In this document: positions 42,099-50,645 of the stretch, one piece after another
How the letters are laid out: every line of letters begins with the position of its first letter
How positions within the stretch are numbered: position 1 is the first letter of the stretch
Source: a virus
Reading direction: 5' to 3' (one strand)
Length of the DNA stretch: 64,000 nt
IMG/VR virus record: IMGVR_UViG_3300021373_002652
Coordinates: 1 to 64,000 of that record
Position numbers and translations under genes: made by a program
The notes under the pieces: model-generated
Told to the model about the DNA's origin: nothing
The model's database searches: none
The model's input: only the letters and a program-made list of their open reading frames with translations

Positions 42099-42764
42099 CT
42101 ATGCATAAGCTGCTAATAATCTTAGTATTTCATCTAATGATTCATGTCTGTGATTATCCAATAAACTTACAGCATACACATACTTAGATTCCTTTACTTT
42201 TGGAACTTCATGTATTGCTGAATCATTAGCAAACTTTAAATCAATCTGTTGTGGGTCACCAGTAAGAATCATAGTTGATTTTTTTCCCAATCTACCTAAC
42301 ACCATACTAAGTTGTTGTTTCGTTAAGTTTTGAAACTCATCTACAATCACACACGCATTATCAAATGTTCTACCTCTAAAGTGGGATAACGATACTAACT
42401 CTATGTTTTCATCCGATTCCATCTTCTGTAATATAGTTGGTTTATTGTAAACCTTTCTCATATTAGAACGAATAGGTACTAACCATGGCTCCATCTTTTC
42501 ATCAAGTGAACCCGGTAAATATCCATTATCTTCATTTGATACAGTTGGTCTTGTTATTACTATTTGATTTATCTTACGAGTAAAAAACATATCCAATGCT
42601 ATCTGTACTGCAAGAAGTGTTTTACCACTACCAGCTTTACCCATTACGAAGTTATACGGATGGTATAAGATATTTGTCTTTGCCATCTTTTGTTCTTCTG
42701 ATAGGGTTATTGAAAACTTTACTTTACCTTTAGGTGGGTTTTTACTAATGTTCTGTGTTGCCAT
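42099..42764 (-). CDS. phoH: PhoH-like ATPase
   Basis: 221 aa, consistent with phage PhoH (PhoH2-like core). Walker A G42-K-A-G-S-G-K-T49, I-V-I-T-R-P-T-V near 68-75, Walker B V-I-V-D142-E143-F-Q-N, and T-G-D-P-Q-Q-I-D near 180. PhoH is a P-loop ATPase common in marine phages; its role (RNA helicase-like or phosphate stress) is not settled. It overlaps the GNAT-like gene by 20 nt. Confidence 0.93.
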   Translation of the reverse strand: MATQNISKNPPKGKVKFSITLSEEQKMAKTNILYHPYNFVMGKAGSGKTLLAVQIALDMFFTRKINQIVITRPTVSNEDNGYLPGSLDEKMEPWLVPIRSNMRKVYNKPTILQKMESDENIELVSLSHFRGRTFDNACVIVDEFQNLTKQQLSMVLGRLGKKSTMILTGDPQQIDLKFANDSAIHEVPKVKESKYVYAVSLLDNHRHESLDEILRLLAAYA

Positions 42765-43299
42765 TATTCTCCTTTATAAAATTAAAATCATACCAACCCA
42801 CTTTATAGCAAATGTGAATTGATTTCTCGTTCCAAGTGTCAGCGTGTGAATACAAACAATCGATTCCATCATACTCTAAAAACTTTTTTAAAGTTAAATG
42901 ATACATACTAACTCCACATCCTTTTGGTTTGTTTTTGAGTTTTTGAGTAACAAACGCACCACCAACAAACATTTCATTTGATTTGAGAGGTTGATACATT
43001 TCTTCCCAAAGTGGTGTGTGGTTATGATTACCCCACATCCAACCAATTGGAGAATTATTGTAATAAAATAAATGTACTGAGGAGTTGTGTGTTTCGAACC
43101 TACTATGTAGCATAAGTTCATCAGGAATTCCAACCCAATCAAAATCTCGTTTCATTAAATCTGAAACGTAGAGGAGCTCATGAATATAATTATTATAGTT
43201 TTCTTTGTTTATTAAAACTATATTATAATCTTCCAAGATTTCGAAAGGAACTAAACTTTCTTTCGTAAGTTTTAGTTGTATTATTTTGGTTGTATCCAT
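42745..43299 (-). CDS. GNAT-family acetyltransferase-like protein
   Basis: 184 aa. The fold pattern G-W-M-W-G-N (strand beta4), E-M-F-V-G-G-A-F-V-T-Q-K-L-K-N-K-P-K-G-C-G-V-S-M-Y-H (strand beta4/beta5 and the pyrophosphate loop analog of Q/RxxGxG/A), then Y-S-H-A-D-T-W-N-E-K-S (beta6) and Y-K-V-G-W-Y-D matches GNAT acyltransferases. Substrate unknown. It has a late-type motif 19 nt upstream and precedes phoH with an overlap, so both are likely read together. Confidence 0.66.
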   Translation of the reverse strand: MDTTKIIQLKLTKESLVPFEILEDYNIVLINKENYNNYIHELLYVSDLMKRDFDWVGIPDELMLHSRFETHNSSVHLFYYNNSPIGWMWGNHNHTPLWEEMYQPLKSNEMFVGGAFVTQKLKNKPKGCGVSMYHLTLKKFLEYDGIDCLYSHADTWNEKSIHICYKVGWYDFNFIKENNGNTEH

Positions 43300-43318
43300 A
43301 AAGTAACATCTTTACAGA

Positions 43319-43326
43319 TATAAATA
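43319..43326 (-). promoter_or_regulatory. Late-type promoter motif
   Basis: Coding-strand GTATATTTATATCTG, 19 nt before the ATG at 43299, immediately after the stop region of the 271-aa gene. Confidence 0.52.
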
Positions 43327-43328
43327 TA

Positions 43329-44144
43329 CTAAATCATCCTAAATTTGTTATCGCCATCTAAAATAGATTTTACCACATCCCTACAACCTTCCATAAATTT
43401 AATTTCACCAACCCAATGGTCGTATGTTTTATGGTTTAAGCTTTTTAAAGCAGATGCCTTTAATTTATGATATGTTATTAAATTACCAAAATGATATTGA
43501 CAAACTATTAGAGAAGGTAACATTCCTTTTTTTCTAAATTCAAAAGAGGTATCTATTTTATTTAAATAAAAATCTTTAAGCTCATAGTAACCATCTAAAA
43601 GAATATCTTTAGTTTTTTGATTGTTAAATTTTATAAAACCAACGTTCCATGCAACCATATTGTGATAACTAAACTCTGGAATATATTTTTCAGTATCTGC
43701 ATCTTTGAATATATCTAACATAGTATTATATCCATTTTGCATATCGAATTTTTTACTAAGAGGACCGCCTTTTTTTGTTTCTTTATATTCAAACCAAACA
43801 TCATCAGTATTTGGTGGTAGTTTTAATTTATTTGTTAAAATGATATCACCATCAAATGTAACACAATCCAAATCATTATTCTTATGTATCCATATTTTTA
43901 AATCATCTAATAATTCAAATTGAATATTATCAATACAGATACAAGAATCATAATAACCATCAAGTTCTTTTATAGAAAGACTATCTCCGTAGAACCTAAT
44001 TCCATATCCATACTTTTTCGCACGAATCATAGAAGCTTTATACATATCATATATGTATTTCTTATCAGTATGCCATGTGGTACGCATATCAGACTCTTCA
44101 TCATACCAACCCATTCTATTATCGAAACTATATGTTAAAGTCAT
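43329..44144 (-). CDS. GT-A-fold glycosyltransferase-like protein
   Basis: 271 aa. A Rossmann-like N-terminal half with C-V-T-F-D98-G-D100 (D-x-D motif) preceded by helices, and later N-M-V-A-W-N-V-G-F-I-K-F-N, as in small nucleotide-sugar glycosyltransferases of phage and capsule loci. It overlaps the next gene by 4 nt, which also has a D-x-D motif, so they may modify the same acceptor. Family not established. Confidence 0.52.
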   Translation of the reverse strand: MTLTYSFDNRMGWYDEESDMRTTWHTDKKYIYDMYKASMIRAKKYGYGIRFYGDSLSIKELDGYYDSCICIDNIQFELLDDLKIWIHKNNDLDCVTFDGDIILTNKLKLPPNTDDVWFEYKETKKGGPLSKKFDMQNGYNTMLDIFKDADTEKYIPEFSYHNMVAWNVGFIKFNNQKTKDILLDGYYELKDFYLNKIDTSFEFRKKGMLPSLIVCQYHFGNLITYHKLKASALKSLNHKTYDHWVGEIKFMEGCRDVVKSILDGDNKFRMI

Positions 44145-45052
44145 AAGATTGTTTTTGGTTTACTAATATTTTTAATTTGTAAATTAATATCTTTTAGAAA
44201 CAAACTTTTTTTATTTTTATTTTTTAGTAACTCAGATTTTTCTAACCATACATGATAGTATTTTAAATCTATAACATCTGAGTTTTTATAGTACATCTTA
44301 TGAGGTACTATTCCATATTTTATTTCTTGCTGTATTCTCTCACCATCTTCTATGTACATGAATGGTTCTAAACAAGCTACCTTTGATTTTAATTTTCTAA
44401 AAGTAAATGGTAATATTCCTTGGTCTGCCATTAACCAAATTGATTCATCTACTTTAGTTAAATTTTTATTGTAAATTATAGATTCATGTAGTTTCCAATA
44501 TTCAGATAATAAAGTTGTATTATTTATATATAAAAAACTTGTATTGGGATATAACATACCAGTATAGTAGTATGGTAGGTTTAGTGATTTTAGTTTTGAC
44601 TCATCTACATAAAATTTATTTCTTTGTAATTCCCATTGAGTATGCACACAATCATATTTTTTAAACTCATCTATGTTAAAATAATCTTTTACAATAAAAT
44701 CTAAATCTAAAAAAGTAAAGGGTTCTGTTTGATTACATATTACATATGTTTTACCACTTGTCCAAAAATATCCTTTATTAAAATTTAATTTATTAAACTC
44801 GTTTAACAAAGTAATATCAACATTATCGTAATAGTCAACTAATCCAAGTTTTGATAAATAATCAAATCCATTTGTATCTGTATATAATGTTGTTTCCCCA
44901 ACATATTTTTTTGCACTTAATGCAGATAGTTTTTGGATTTCTATTTCAAAATCATGTAGTTTAATTATTTCTTCTGGATTTCTATCTTTATTATATCCTT
45001 TTGATTCAGAAGAAAACATAGGTTCTGACCAGAATACAAAAATAGATTTCAT
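44141..45052 (-). CDS. GT-A-fold glycosyltransferase-like protein
   Basis: 303 aa. N-terminal I-F-V-F-W-S-E-P and L-S-A-L-S-A-K-K-Y, then F-T-F-L-D-L-D-F-I-V near residues 112-121, a D-x-D-type metal site of GT-A enzymes, followed by C-V-H-T-Q-W-E and N-T-S-F-L-Y-I-N. These features occur in glycosyltransferases of phage and capsule clusters. Overlaps the adjacent oxygenase and glycosyltransferase-like genes by 4 nt each. Acceptor unknown. Confidence 0.6.
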   Translation of the reverse strand: MKSIFVFWSEPMFSSESKGYNKDRNPEEIIKLHDFEIEIQKLSALSAKKYVGETTLYTDTNGFDYLSKLGLVDYYDNVDITLLNEFNKLNFNKGYFWTSGKTYVICNQTEPFTFLDLDFIVKDYFNIDEFKKYDCVHTQWELQRNKFYVDESKLKSLNLPYYYTGMLYPNTSFLYINNTTLLSEYWKLHESIIYNKNLTKVDESIWLMADQGILPFTFRKLKSKVACLEPFMYIEDGERIQQEIKYGIVPHKMYYKNSDVIDLKYYHVWLEKSELLKNKNKKSLFLKDINLQIKNISKPKTIL

Positions 45053-45786
45053 AATAATTTATTTTTAGAAACTTTACTTGCGTGTAAGTTAAAGTTAATT
45101 ACAGCTCTTTCTGATTTACCATAAAAGGGCTTTACTGAATGTACTATATCAGATGGCCATATTATTAACATTCCCTTTTTTGGTCTAATCATGTATTGTC
45201 TATCTCGTTCATGAAAAGCAAATACACCACTATATGGATGGTCTGGTAATGGTTCACCATCACTCAAATAATATCCTCCACTAAAAGATAAATTCGTTTG
45301 TTCATCTTTACTCCAACGAGAATGATTGTGTTGGTTGTGTCCTAACCCACTTGTTGGTTTATAATATTGTAACCAACTTTCTGTTATTATTGATTCTTTT
45401 ACGATGATATCAAAATCAAGAGAGTTTATTAAGTTTTTAAATCCTAATTTTATTCTATCAACAACATCTAAAACACAATCTTCAGTTCTATTTAAAAAAT
45501 CATTTGGAGGGGTAAAGAACCTACTACCTATTGGCATTTGAGAATCGGATTCTACCCAATTTTCTTTTCTATCATAATTTATATTGTAATAACTATATCT
45601 CTCATCATCATATTTTTCTGGTAGTTCTTGGCCCATTTTTTGTTGGCCTTCTGATAATACTTCCTTCCCTAAAGAAAATAATTTATCTGATAACTCATCA
45701 TCATATTGTTTTATGTAGAGTGGGATTGGTGCAAGATAAAAAATATTATCTTTATCTGAAGAATAGTAACCTTTATTAAAATACAT
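45049..45786 (-). CDS. 2OG-Fe(II) oxygenase of the phage TIGR02466-like type
   Basis: 245 aa. G-H-N-Q-H-N-H-S near residue 155, S-G-G-Y-Y-L-S near 170, and V-H-S-V-K-P-F-Y-G-K-S-E-R-A-V-I-N-F-N near 216-234 reproduce the H-x-H...H-x-V-x-P-Y...R-x-x-x-x-F-N pattern of TIGR02466-type dioxygenases found in T4-like cyanophages. N-terminal about 80 residues are divergent. It starts the glycosyltransferase/oxygenase operon and follows the 52-aa gene with TAAATG overlap spacing. Confidence 0.78.
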   Translation of the reverse strand: MYFNKGYYSSDKDNIFYLAPIPLYIKQYDDELSDKLFSLGKEVLSEGQQKMGQELPEKYDDERYSYYNINYDRKENWVESDSQMPIGSRFFTPPNDFLNRTEDCVLDVVDRIKLGFKNLINSLDFDIIVKESIITESWLQYYKPTSGLGHNQHNHSRWSKDEQTNLSFSGGYYLSDGEPLPDHPYSGVFAFHERDRQYMIRPKKGMLIIWPSDIVHSVKPFYGKSERAVINFNLHASKVSKNKLL

Positions 45787-45945
45787 TTACGAATGTTTAT
45801 CTAAAACATAAGAGAAAAAATTGCTCATGATTCTATTAACTTCTGTTTTTTCTGCAGAAGATACAGAAACAGTATACGAACCACTATGATGATTATCAAT
45901 TGATTTGTAAATTAATTTCTTTATGTCATTTTTCTGTATAGCCAT
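45787..45945 (-). CDS. Small hypothetical protein (52 aa)
   Basis: 52 aa, start ATG at 45945, stop at 45787 directly before the next ATG. Mixed helix and short beta (Y-T-V-S-V-S-S-A-E-K). It lies between the 569-aa late structural gene and the oxygenase and may be cotranslated with either. No domain recognised. Confidence 0.58.
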   Translation of the reverse strand: MAIQKNDIKKLIYKSIDNHHSGSYTVSVSSAEKTEVNRIMSNFFSYVLDKHS

Positions 45946-45949
45946 TTTT

Positions 45950-47659
45950 TTATGTCGAGGGTTTTAGTTTATTGTTGTGTACAATTGCAGATAAACTTGT
46001 TTGTACTTGTCCTTCTGTATCATTTGCCAATACATAGTTATCTTCTGTTTCAACATCTATTTCATGAAACGAACCTGTGTTAACATTTAAGATATGAACA
46101 CTTGAAGTTAAAATTGGAATTAGGTTAGAATTATCATCAAAGAAATAATGGTCATCTTCATTTATAGCTACAACATTTTTAAATTTAAATTCATTAGATG
46201 AACTTTCGTATATTAATGCAATAACATCAGTTGACATATAGTTTGATTCATCACTACCACTAACTCTTAACTCATATATTATATGGTCTGTCATTTCATG
46301 AGTATAAGGGTCTGATACTACAAGTGATGAGGTATATGAAGAATTAGCAGGTAGAGTAGGACCAGATACAGAAACGTTCATGAAGTGTGCACTTAAATCT
46401 TCATCATCTGTAATATTAGGTATATAAAATGATTTTACAATAGAACCACTTATCACATCTTCAATATCAACAAGGTCTCCACTTGCTGATACAAGAGTTT
46501 CAGTTTCATATATACCTCTTTTTACTCTTCTTTCTTTTATATAGGAAGTTGAAAACTCATGATAATGTTTTTGAGTATAGTGCTCATCATCAGTAAATGT
46601 AAAATCAAAATCAGCATAAGTTGGTAATTGTAATACACTCTTTCCAGATACAGTTCCCAATGGTAAGTGATTCAACTCAGAACCATATACAATACCATAA
46701 TGTCTTAATGAAGTTACATGATTATCTACAATAGAACCAGTACCATATAGAAAATTAGTATAGTAAACATGAGAATCTAATTCTGAGTTACTTATGAAAT
46801 CATTAATACGAGATTCATCATACTGAGAACCCGTTTCTATACTTCCTTGAACCCATACATAATTTGGTTGTAAATCAGGATTTGGATTATACTCACCAGT
46901 ATCAACATCTTCCCAATATAAAGGTTCATATCTACCACCAAGTAAAACATGAGTACCTGTAACTTCTTCCGAAGCAGATACAAAACTACCATCTACTAAT
47001 CCATGAGTACCCACAATTGTAGCATTATTATAATAACTACCAGATATTTTAACATGAGTAGGATTTGAACCAGTAACAAATTCTCCGTCTTTACGATGTC
47101 CTCTTACTTTTAAAAATGAAACTGTACTAATTGACCATTGATTTTTTAAAACAATATCAGGATAAATACCAGGATTTGTTTTTCTTTCTAAAGTATCAAC
47201 AACCATATCAGATGAAGAAATGTAAAACGGTGCACAATCACTCGAAGCGGTATATTCATTAAATAGTGATAATGAATTTACATCATGTTTAGCATATACA
47301 GAATCTACAACCGCGTTTTCATCATACGCCATTCTAAGAATAAACTTATTACTTGCATCTGAAACTGATGTTGGGTATATTGTATCTGCAGATTCTTCAT
47401 GTTCTACCCAAGTTGTAATAAAAGATGCGTTATCTCTAATACTTTCTGAAATGTGATTTACAATCGCTTTCTGAAATTGAGGTTTATATATTACTTCAAA
47501 TGTATCTATTGATTGGCTTTGTAATAAAGATATTAAGCCCGTATAATCTAATCCATTATCGAGTACATTAAATACATCAGTAGTATCAGTATTAAGTTCT
47601 AAAAACTTTATACCGTTATCTGTTTTTACGAAATCAGCTGAGAAAAATGTTCCCTTCAT
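45950..47659 (-). CDS. Virion structural protein (second late cluster)
   Basis: 569 aa, Ser/Thr/Asp-rich beta protein with repeated strand-turn patterns (T-H-V-K-I-S-G-S-Y; S-G-S-I-V-K-S-F-Y-I-P; V-S-G-P-T-L-P-A-N-S-S-Y). The N-terminus (F-F-S-A-D-F-V-K-T-D-N-G-I-K-F-L-E-L-N-T-D) looks like a capsid or tail protein start. It has a late motif 24 nt and a GGAAA ribosome site before the ATG. Probably a tail or head-decoration protein; no T4 counterpart recognised. Confidence 0.66.
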   Translation of the reverse strand: MKGTFFSADFVKTDNGIKFLELNTDTTDVFNVLDNGLDYTGLISLLQSQSIDTFEVIYKPQFQKAIVNHISESIRDNASFITTWVEHEESADTIYPTSVSDASNKFILRMAYDENAVVDSVYAKHDVNSLSLFNEYTASSDCAPFYISSSDMVVDTLERKTNPGIYPDIVLKNQWSISTVSFLKVRGHRKDGEFVTGSNPTHVKISGSYYNNATIVGTHGLVDGSFVSASEEVTGTHVLLGGRYEPLYWEDVDTGEYNPNPDLQPNYVWVQGSIETGSQYDESRINDFISNSELDSHVYYTNFLYGTGSIVDNHVTSLRHYGIVYGSELNHLPLGTVSGKSVLQLPTYADFDFTFTDDEHYTQKHYHEFSTSYIKERRVKRGIYETETLVSASGDLVDIEDVISGSIVKSFYIPNITDDEDLSAHFMNVSVSGPTLPANSSYTSSLVVSDPYTHEMTDHIIYELRVSGSDESNYMSTDVIALIYESSSNEFKFKNVVAINEDDHYFFDDNSNLIPILTSSVHILNVNTGSFHEIDVETEDNYVLANDTEGQVQTSLSAIVHNNKLKPST

Positions 47660-47682
47660 ATTGTACGTTTCCTTTTACTTTA

Positions 47683-47690
47683 TATAAATA
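47683..47690 (-). promoter_or_regulatory. Late-type promoter motif
   Basis: Coding-strand TTAGTATATTTATATAAAG, 24 nt before the ATG at 47659, followed by AAAAGGAAA. Confidence 0.62.
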
Positions 47691-47697
47691 TACTAAA

Positions 47698-48057
47698 CTA
47701 AAGTTTTATAGTTTTAGTTACAGATTGTCTCTGTCTTTGTCTTTTAATGAAGTTAGTTTTATACTTACTAACAAGGCTACACGCTTCATAGTTTTCTTTC
47801 TTTTCAAAAAACTTTGTGGCAATATCATAAACTTCCATATACTCATCTTCCTTGATTAATATTGCATTTCCAGCGTTAGGATGAACAATTAATACAATTT
47901 TCTTTCTACCATTTTTATTAGCAAAGTTTACAGCTCGTGTAAGTTCAGTAAATACTTGATTACCTCTTGATTCAAGAAATCGTTTTATCCTTGGATTATC
48001 GGAATCTTCAATAAGATATTTCCTCCAATCTACTGTATTGAGTAATTGTGGTGTCAT
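47698..48057 (-). CDS. Hypothetical late protein
   Basis: 119 aa from the ATG at 48057, which overlaps the upstream stop by one base (TAATG); a longer frame to 48087 is less likely. Contains I-V-L-I-V-H-P-N-A-G-N-A-I-L-I and a basic C-terminus (K-R-Q-R-Q-R-Q). Possibly nucleic-acid binding. Not recognised. Confidence 0.6.
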   Translation of the reverse strand: MTPQLLNTVDWRKYLIEDSDNPRIKRFLESRGNQVFTELTRAVNFANKNGRKKIVLIVHPNAGNAILIKEDEYMEVYDIATKFFEKKENYEACSLVSKYKTNFIKRQRQRQSVTKTIKL

Positions 48058-48791
48058 TATATTCTCTCCCATTTGTTTCTTTTCCAAACAAAGCCATCAC
48101 GAACTTCAAATGGATATCTACCTCTTCCCGATGGTGATGTTCCTGTTTGTTCATTTCTTCTTCCAAAAAGACCTCTTCCACTTCTTCTTCTTCCACCTCC
48201 ACTACCACTGTTAGAAATACTATTAGAATTGATTCTCGGATATAATTTACCTTGAACTCTTCCTGCACTATATCTACTTCTTGATATTATTTTCCAAGCT
48301 GTACCATCCCACTCCTGATATGTTCCACGACTAAATAAGGTTCTATTTGGATTTCTACGAACATCACCTCTTGATGGTCCTGATGTTGGTGGTGTTGGTG
48401 GTGGTGTTGATGTTGTTGTAGTTGAGTCTGCAACTGTTTCAACCACCGGAGTTGCTGTTTTTACACTTTGGGGAGGTGTTGTTTCTCTTGAAGGTTCTTG
48501 TACTTGTTCTTTTTCTTCTGGTGTTGGGATTTCTTGAGGAATGATTGAAAGGGTTCTCAATGAAGCGGCGGATGAGATTGATTCTTTATCTGCAGCTCCA
48601 TATATTCCATTACCATTACCATCATGATTTATTAGATAAGTGCAAAACTTATCAATACTTGGTGTACTTGAAATCTCATGATTTACTGTTACAGAGGCAA
48701 TTTTTTCCTTTTCAGCAAATTGTTTATAGTAATTTACTAATGAAGGAGCAATACTTTTTAGTATATCTGGATATTTACTTGAAAAACTCAT
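48057..48791 (-). CDS. Pro/Thr/Gly-rich late structural protein
   Basis: 244 aa. A helical N-terminal domain (about 1-75, including N-H-D-G-N-G-N-G), then a low-complexity Pro/Thr/Ser linker (T-T-T-S-T-P-P-P-T-P-P-T), a basic Arg/Gly-rich region, and a C-terminus with aromatic residues (W-D-G-T-A-W-K-I; V-W-K-R-N-K-W). The architecture resembles the linkers of the baseplate proteins at 9068-17087. A late motif lies only 6 nt upstream. Function unknown. Confidence 0.6.
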   Translation of the reverse strand: MSFSSKYPDILKSIAPSLVNYYKQFAEKEKIASVTVNHEISSTPSIDKFCTYLINHDGNGNGIYGAADKESISSAASLRTLSIIPQEIPTPEEKEQVQEPSRETTPPQSVKTATPVVETVADSTTTTSTPPPTPPTSGPSRGDVRRNPNRTLFSRGTYQEWDGTAWKIISRSRYSAGRVQGKLYPRINSNSISNSGSGGGRRRSGRGLFGRRNEQTGTSPSGRGRYPFEVRDGFVWKRNKWERI

Positions 48792-48796
48792 ACTAC

Positions 48797-48804
48797 TATA
48801 AATA
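48797..48804 (-). promoter_or_regulatory. Late-type promoter motif, very close to start codon
   Basis: Coding-strand TTATATTTATAGTAG ends 6 nt before the ATG at 48791. If active, the message would be leaderless or start inside the gene. Confidence 0.45.
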
Positions 48805-48816
48805 TAAAGATATGAA

Positions 48817-48978
48817 TTACTTGATATTTAATCTATTAAAAGCTTTTTCAATAGAACCATCAAAATCTAATGTTCTATCTTGTTCTCTTAATTGTTTAGA
48901 TAAATCAAATACTTCATCTCTAATTCCAAGTGAATGAGATTTGTATAATATTTCTTCGGTAAATTTGGATGTTGTCAT
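48817..48978 (-). CDS. Small hypothetical protein (53 aa)
   Basis: 53 aa, helical, mixed charge (E-E-I-L-Y-K-S-H-S-L-G-I-R-D-E-V-F-D). Starts at 48978, 14 nt after the dCMP deaminase stop, in the same direction. No domain recognised. Confidence 0.58.
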   Translation of the reverse strand: MTTSKFTEEILYKSHSLGIRDEVFDLSKQLREQDRTLDFDGSIEKAFNRLNIK

Positions 48979-48992
48979 AGTGATTATAAGTA

Positions 48993-49451
48993 TTACAACC
49001 CACCATATTCATCATCATAAAACTGAATATTTATTCCAGCTTCTTCTAACATTGAGAAACTTCTGTGGTAGTTTTCTTCCCAATGGTCTCCTTTAGTAGT
49101 AACACCTCTTTCACAAAAGATTCTTGTGATACCAGCATTTATGATTCCTCTTGCACAATCTGAACAAGGAATTCCACAACTAAGATACATAGTAGTTCCT
49201 TTAGTAGATACTCCTATTCTTGCTGCGTTGTATATCGCATTTCTTTCAGCGTGTTCAAACCAATAATACTTCTCTGGTCTTTCCTGTCTTTCTTTTAGAT
49301 TATCTTGTAATCCTCTTGGGAATGAGTTGTATCCAGTAGATACAATTTCTTTATCCTTACCAACAATGATTGCACCAATTTGTGTGTTTACATCTTTGGA
49401 TTTAAGTTTGACTGTGTGAGCCAATGTTCTAAAGTATTCTACCCATCTCAT
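48993..49451 (-). CDS. Deoxycytidylate deaminase
   Basis: 152 aa. Zinc site H67-A-E69 and P-C96-S-D-C99 of the cytidine/dCMP deaminase family, with N-terminal G-A-I-I-V-G-K-D and T-G-Y-N-S-F-P-R-G. The long segment between N-S-F-P-R-G and H-A-E is typical of dCMP deaminases. It makes dUMP from dCMP, supplying the thymidylate synthase at 32479-33387. Both deaminase and synthase are standard in T4-like phages. Confidence 0.93.
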   Translation of the reverse strand: MRWVEYFRTLAHTVKLKSKDVNTQIGAIIVGKDKEIVSTGYNSFPRGLQDNLKERQERPEKYYWFEHAERNAIYNAARIGVSTKGTTMYLSCGIPCSDCARGIINAGITRIFCERGVTTKGDHWEENYHRSFSMLEEAGINIQFYDDEYGGL

Positions 49452-49460
49452 ATTATATAA

Positions 49461-49661
49461 TTATAATTGTTCCCAATTTGCTTCTTGTATTTCTTCACAA
49501 AACCAATAATCTCTACCCTTTACTTTAAATGCGGTATCAACCCCTAACCATTCTTTTATCATGTTTACGTTCTTACATCGTTCTACTGATATAATAGCAT
49601 GAATCAAATATGGTCTATGATTTATATATTCTATCGGTCTTTTATATGAAGGAAAAATCAT
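49461..49661 (-). CDS. Hypothetical protein
   Basis: 66 aa, aromatic (W-L-G-V-D; D-Y-W-F-C-E-E). Lies between tRNA-Thr and dCMP deaminase. No domain recognised. Confidence 0.56.
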   Translation of the reverse strand: MIFPSYKRPIEYINHRPYLIHAIISVERCKNVNMIKEWLGVDTAFKVKGRDYWFCEEIQEANWEQL

Positions 49662-49672
49662 AATTTATTTAG

Positions 49673-49746
49673 AGCCTTTGGAGGGACTCGAACCCACGAC
49701 CTGTTGATTACAAATCAACTGCTCTAGCCAGCTGAGCTACAAAGGC
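49673..49746 (-). tRNA. tRNA-Thr (anticodon UGU)
   Basis: 74-nt cloverleaf on the minus strand: acceptor GCCTTTG/CAAAGGC, D-arm GCTC/GAGC, anticodon stem TTGAT/ATCAA with loop TTTGTAA (anticodon UGU), T-loop TTCGAGT. One U-U mismatch in the T-stem. CCA is not encoded. Confidence 0.93.
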
Positions 49747-49759
49747 AATCCGTTATTAG

Positions 49760-50239
49760 TTATCCAATATGTTTTTTAACTTTGGAATTACCAAGTAGTA
49801 AATAGAAACTCCATACTAATGATACCAATAAAAGTACTATGTAAATAGGACTTTCTAAAGGACTTACAAATTGTGAAGGGTTTTCAATATCTAACCCATT
49901 CCCACTATTAGGATTCACCGCTTCTAATACAAACGATAATACAAATGTTAGTACTGTTAGTAATGTTGCTTTGTTAGGAAAGAATGCGTTGATTCTTTTA
50001 TAAGTTGTTGCTAGTGAAAACCATATCATTGGTATAACTAATAACGCTCCTAATAAAACAAGAATACCAGCTAAAAGTGGATTTCCATCTGCTCCTAATA
50101 TTCCTATTCCAACTCCAATAAGGATTCCGATTGGAATAATGAATAATAGTAATGCTAATCCTCTAAGGAAATAATCTGTTCCATTAATGGTATTTTTAAA
50201 TTGAAAGTACTTACCAAACTTCTCTTTTAAATATTTCAT
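49760..50239 (-). CDS. DUF805-like membrane protein
   Basis: 159 aa, four hydrophobic segments (about 27-47, 57-76, 91-107, 131-148) with an N-terminal amphipathic helix F-G-K-Y-F-Q-F-K-N-T-I-N-G-T-D-Y-F-L-R, and W-F-S-L-A-T-T-Y-K-R-I-N in the middle as in small DUF805 inner-membrane proteins. It lies between tRNA-Thr and tRNA-Ala. Function unknown. Confidence 0.66.
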   Translation of the reverse strand: MKYLKEKFGKYFQFKNTINGTDYFLRGLALLLFIIPIGILIGVGIGILGADGNPLLAGILVLLGALLVIPMIWFSLATTYKRINAFFPNKATLLTVLTFVLSFVLEAVNPNSGNGLDIENPSQFVSPLESPIYIVLLLVSLVWSFYLLLGNSKVKKHIG

Positions 50240-50291
50240 AATTGTGTTTTAAAATCAGTAGTTATTACTACCATTATGACTCATGTCATTG

Positions 50292-50365
50292 TGGAGGATA
50301 TCGGATTCGAACCGATGACCCCTACGGTGCAAGCGTAGTGCTCTAGCCAACTGAGCTAATCCCCC
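50292..50365 (-). tRNA. tRNA-Ala (anticodon UGC)
   Basis: 74-nt cloverleaf on the minus strand: acceptor GGGGGAT/ATCCTCC, anticodon stem CTACG/CGTAG, loop CTTGCAC (anticodon UGC), T-loop TTCGAAT. Discriminator A. CCA is not encoded. Confidence 0.95.
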
Positions 50366-50379
50366 ATTAATTTATTTTG

Positions 50380-50453
50380 CGGTCTGGACGAGACTCGAAC
50401 TCGCGACCCCCTGCGTGACAGGCAGGTATTCTAACCAACTGAACTACCAGACC
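50380..50453 (-). tRNA. tRNA-Asp (anticodon GUC)
   Basis: 74-nt cloverleaf on the minus strand: acceptor GGTCTGG/CCAGACC, anticodon stem CCTGC/GCAGG with loop CTGTCAC (anticodon GUC), T-loop TTCGAGT, discriminator G as expected for Asp. Confidence 0.96.
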
Positions 50454-50460
50454 AAAAAAA

Positions 50461-50554
50461 CTAAATATGTTAAGGTGCGGTCAATTATGATTCACAGTCC
50501 TATAAAGAGTATTCTTACTTAACTTCTGCAGAAGTGATACTCAACGCTATTTAG
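50461..50554 (-). ncRNA. Structured RNA-like element inside tRNA cluster
   Basis: The 94 nt between tRNA-Asp and tRNA-Ser are closed by CTAAATA/TATTTAG (50461-50467 with 50548-50554). Inside, GAGTAT pairs ATACTC (50537-50542 with 50507-50512) and a 14-bp palindrome ACTTCTGCAGAAGT (50522-50535) can form a hairpin; a weaker GTG/CAC stem lies at 50475-50495. No T-loop TTCRA is present, so it is not a normal tRNA. T4 also has small stable RNAs of unknown role in its tRNA cluster. Confidence 0.48.
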
Positions 50555-50559
50555 TTTTT

Positions 50560-50645
<86 letters not shown>

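Noticed and set aside
5811-47690. TATAAATA on the plus strand as T4-type late promoters for plus-strand genes
   Set aside because: No plus-strand genes follow them; all lie just upstream of minus-strand genes, so the motif must be read in the minus orientation.
50461-50554. A ninth tRNA gene between tRNA-Asp and tRNA-Ser
   Set aside because: The closing 7-bp stem looks like an acceptor, but no T-loop TTCRA, no D-arm and no 7-nt anticodon loop can be placed, so it is listed as an undefined structured RNA instead.
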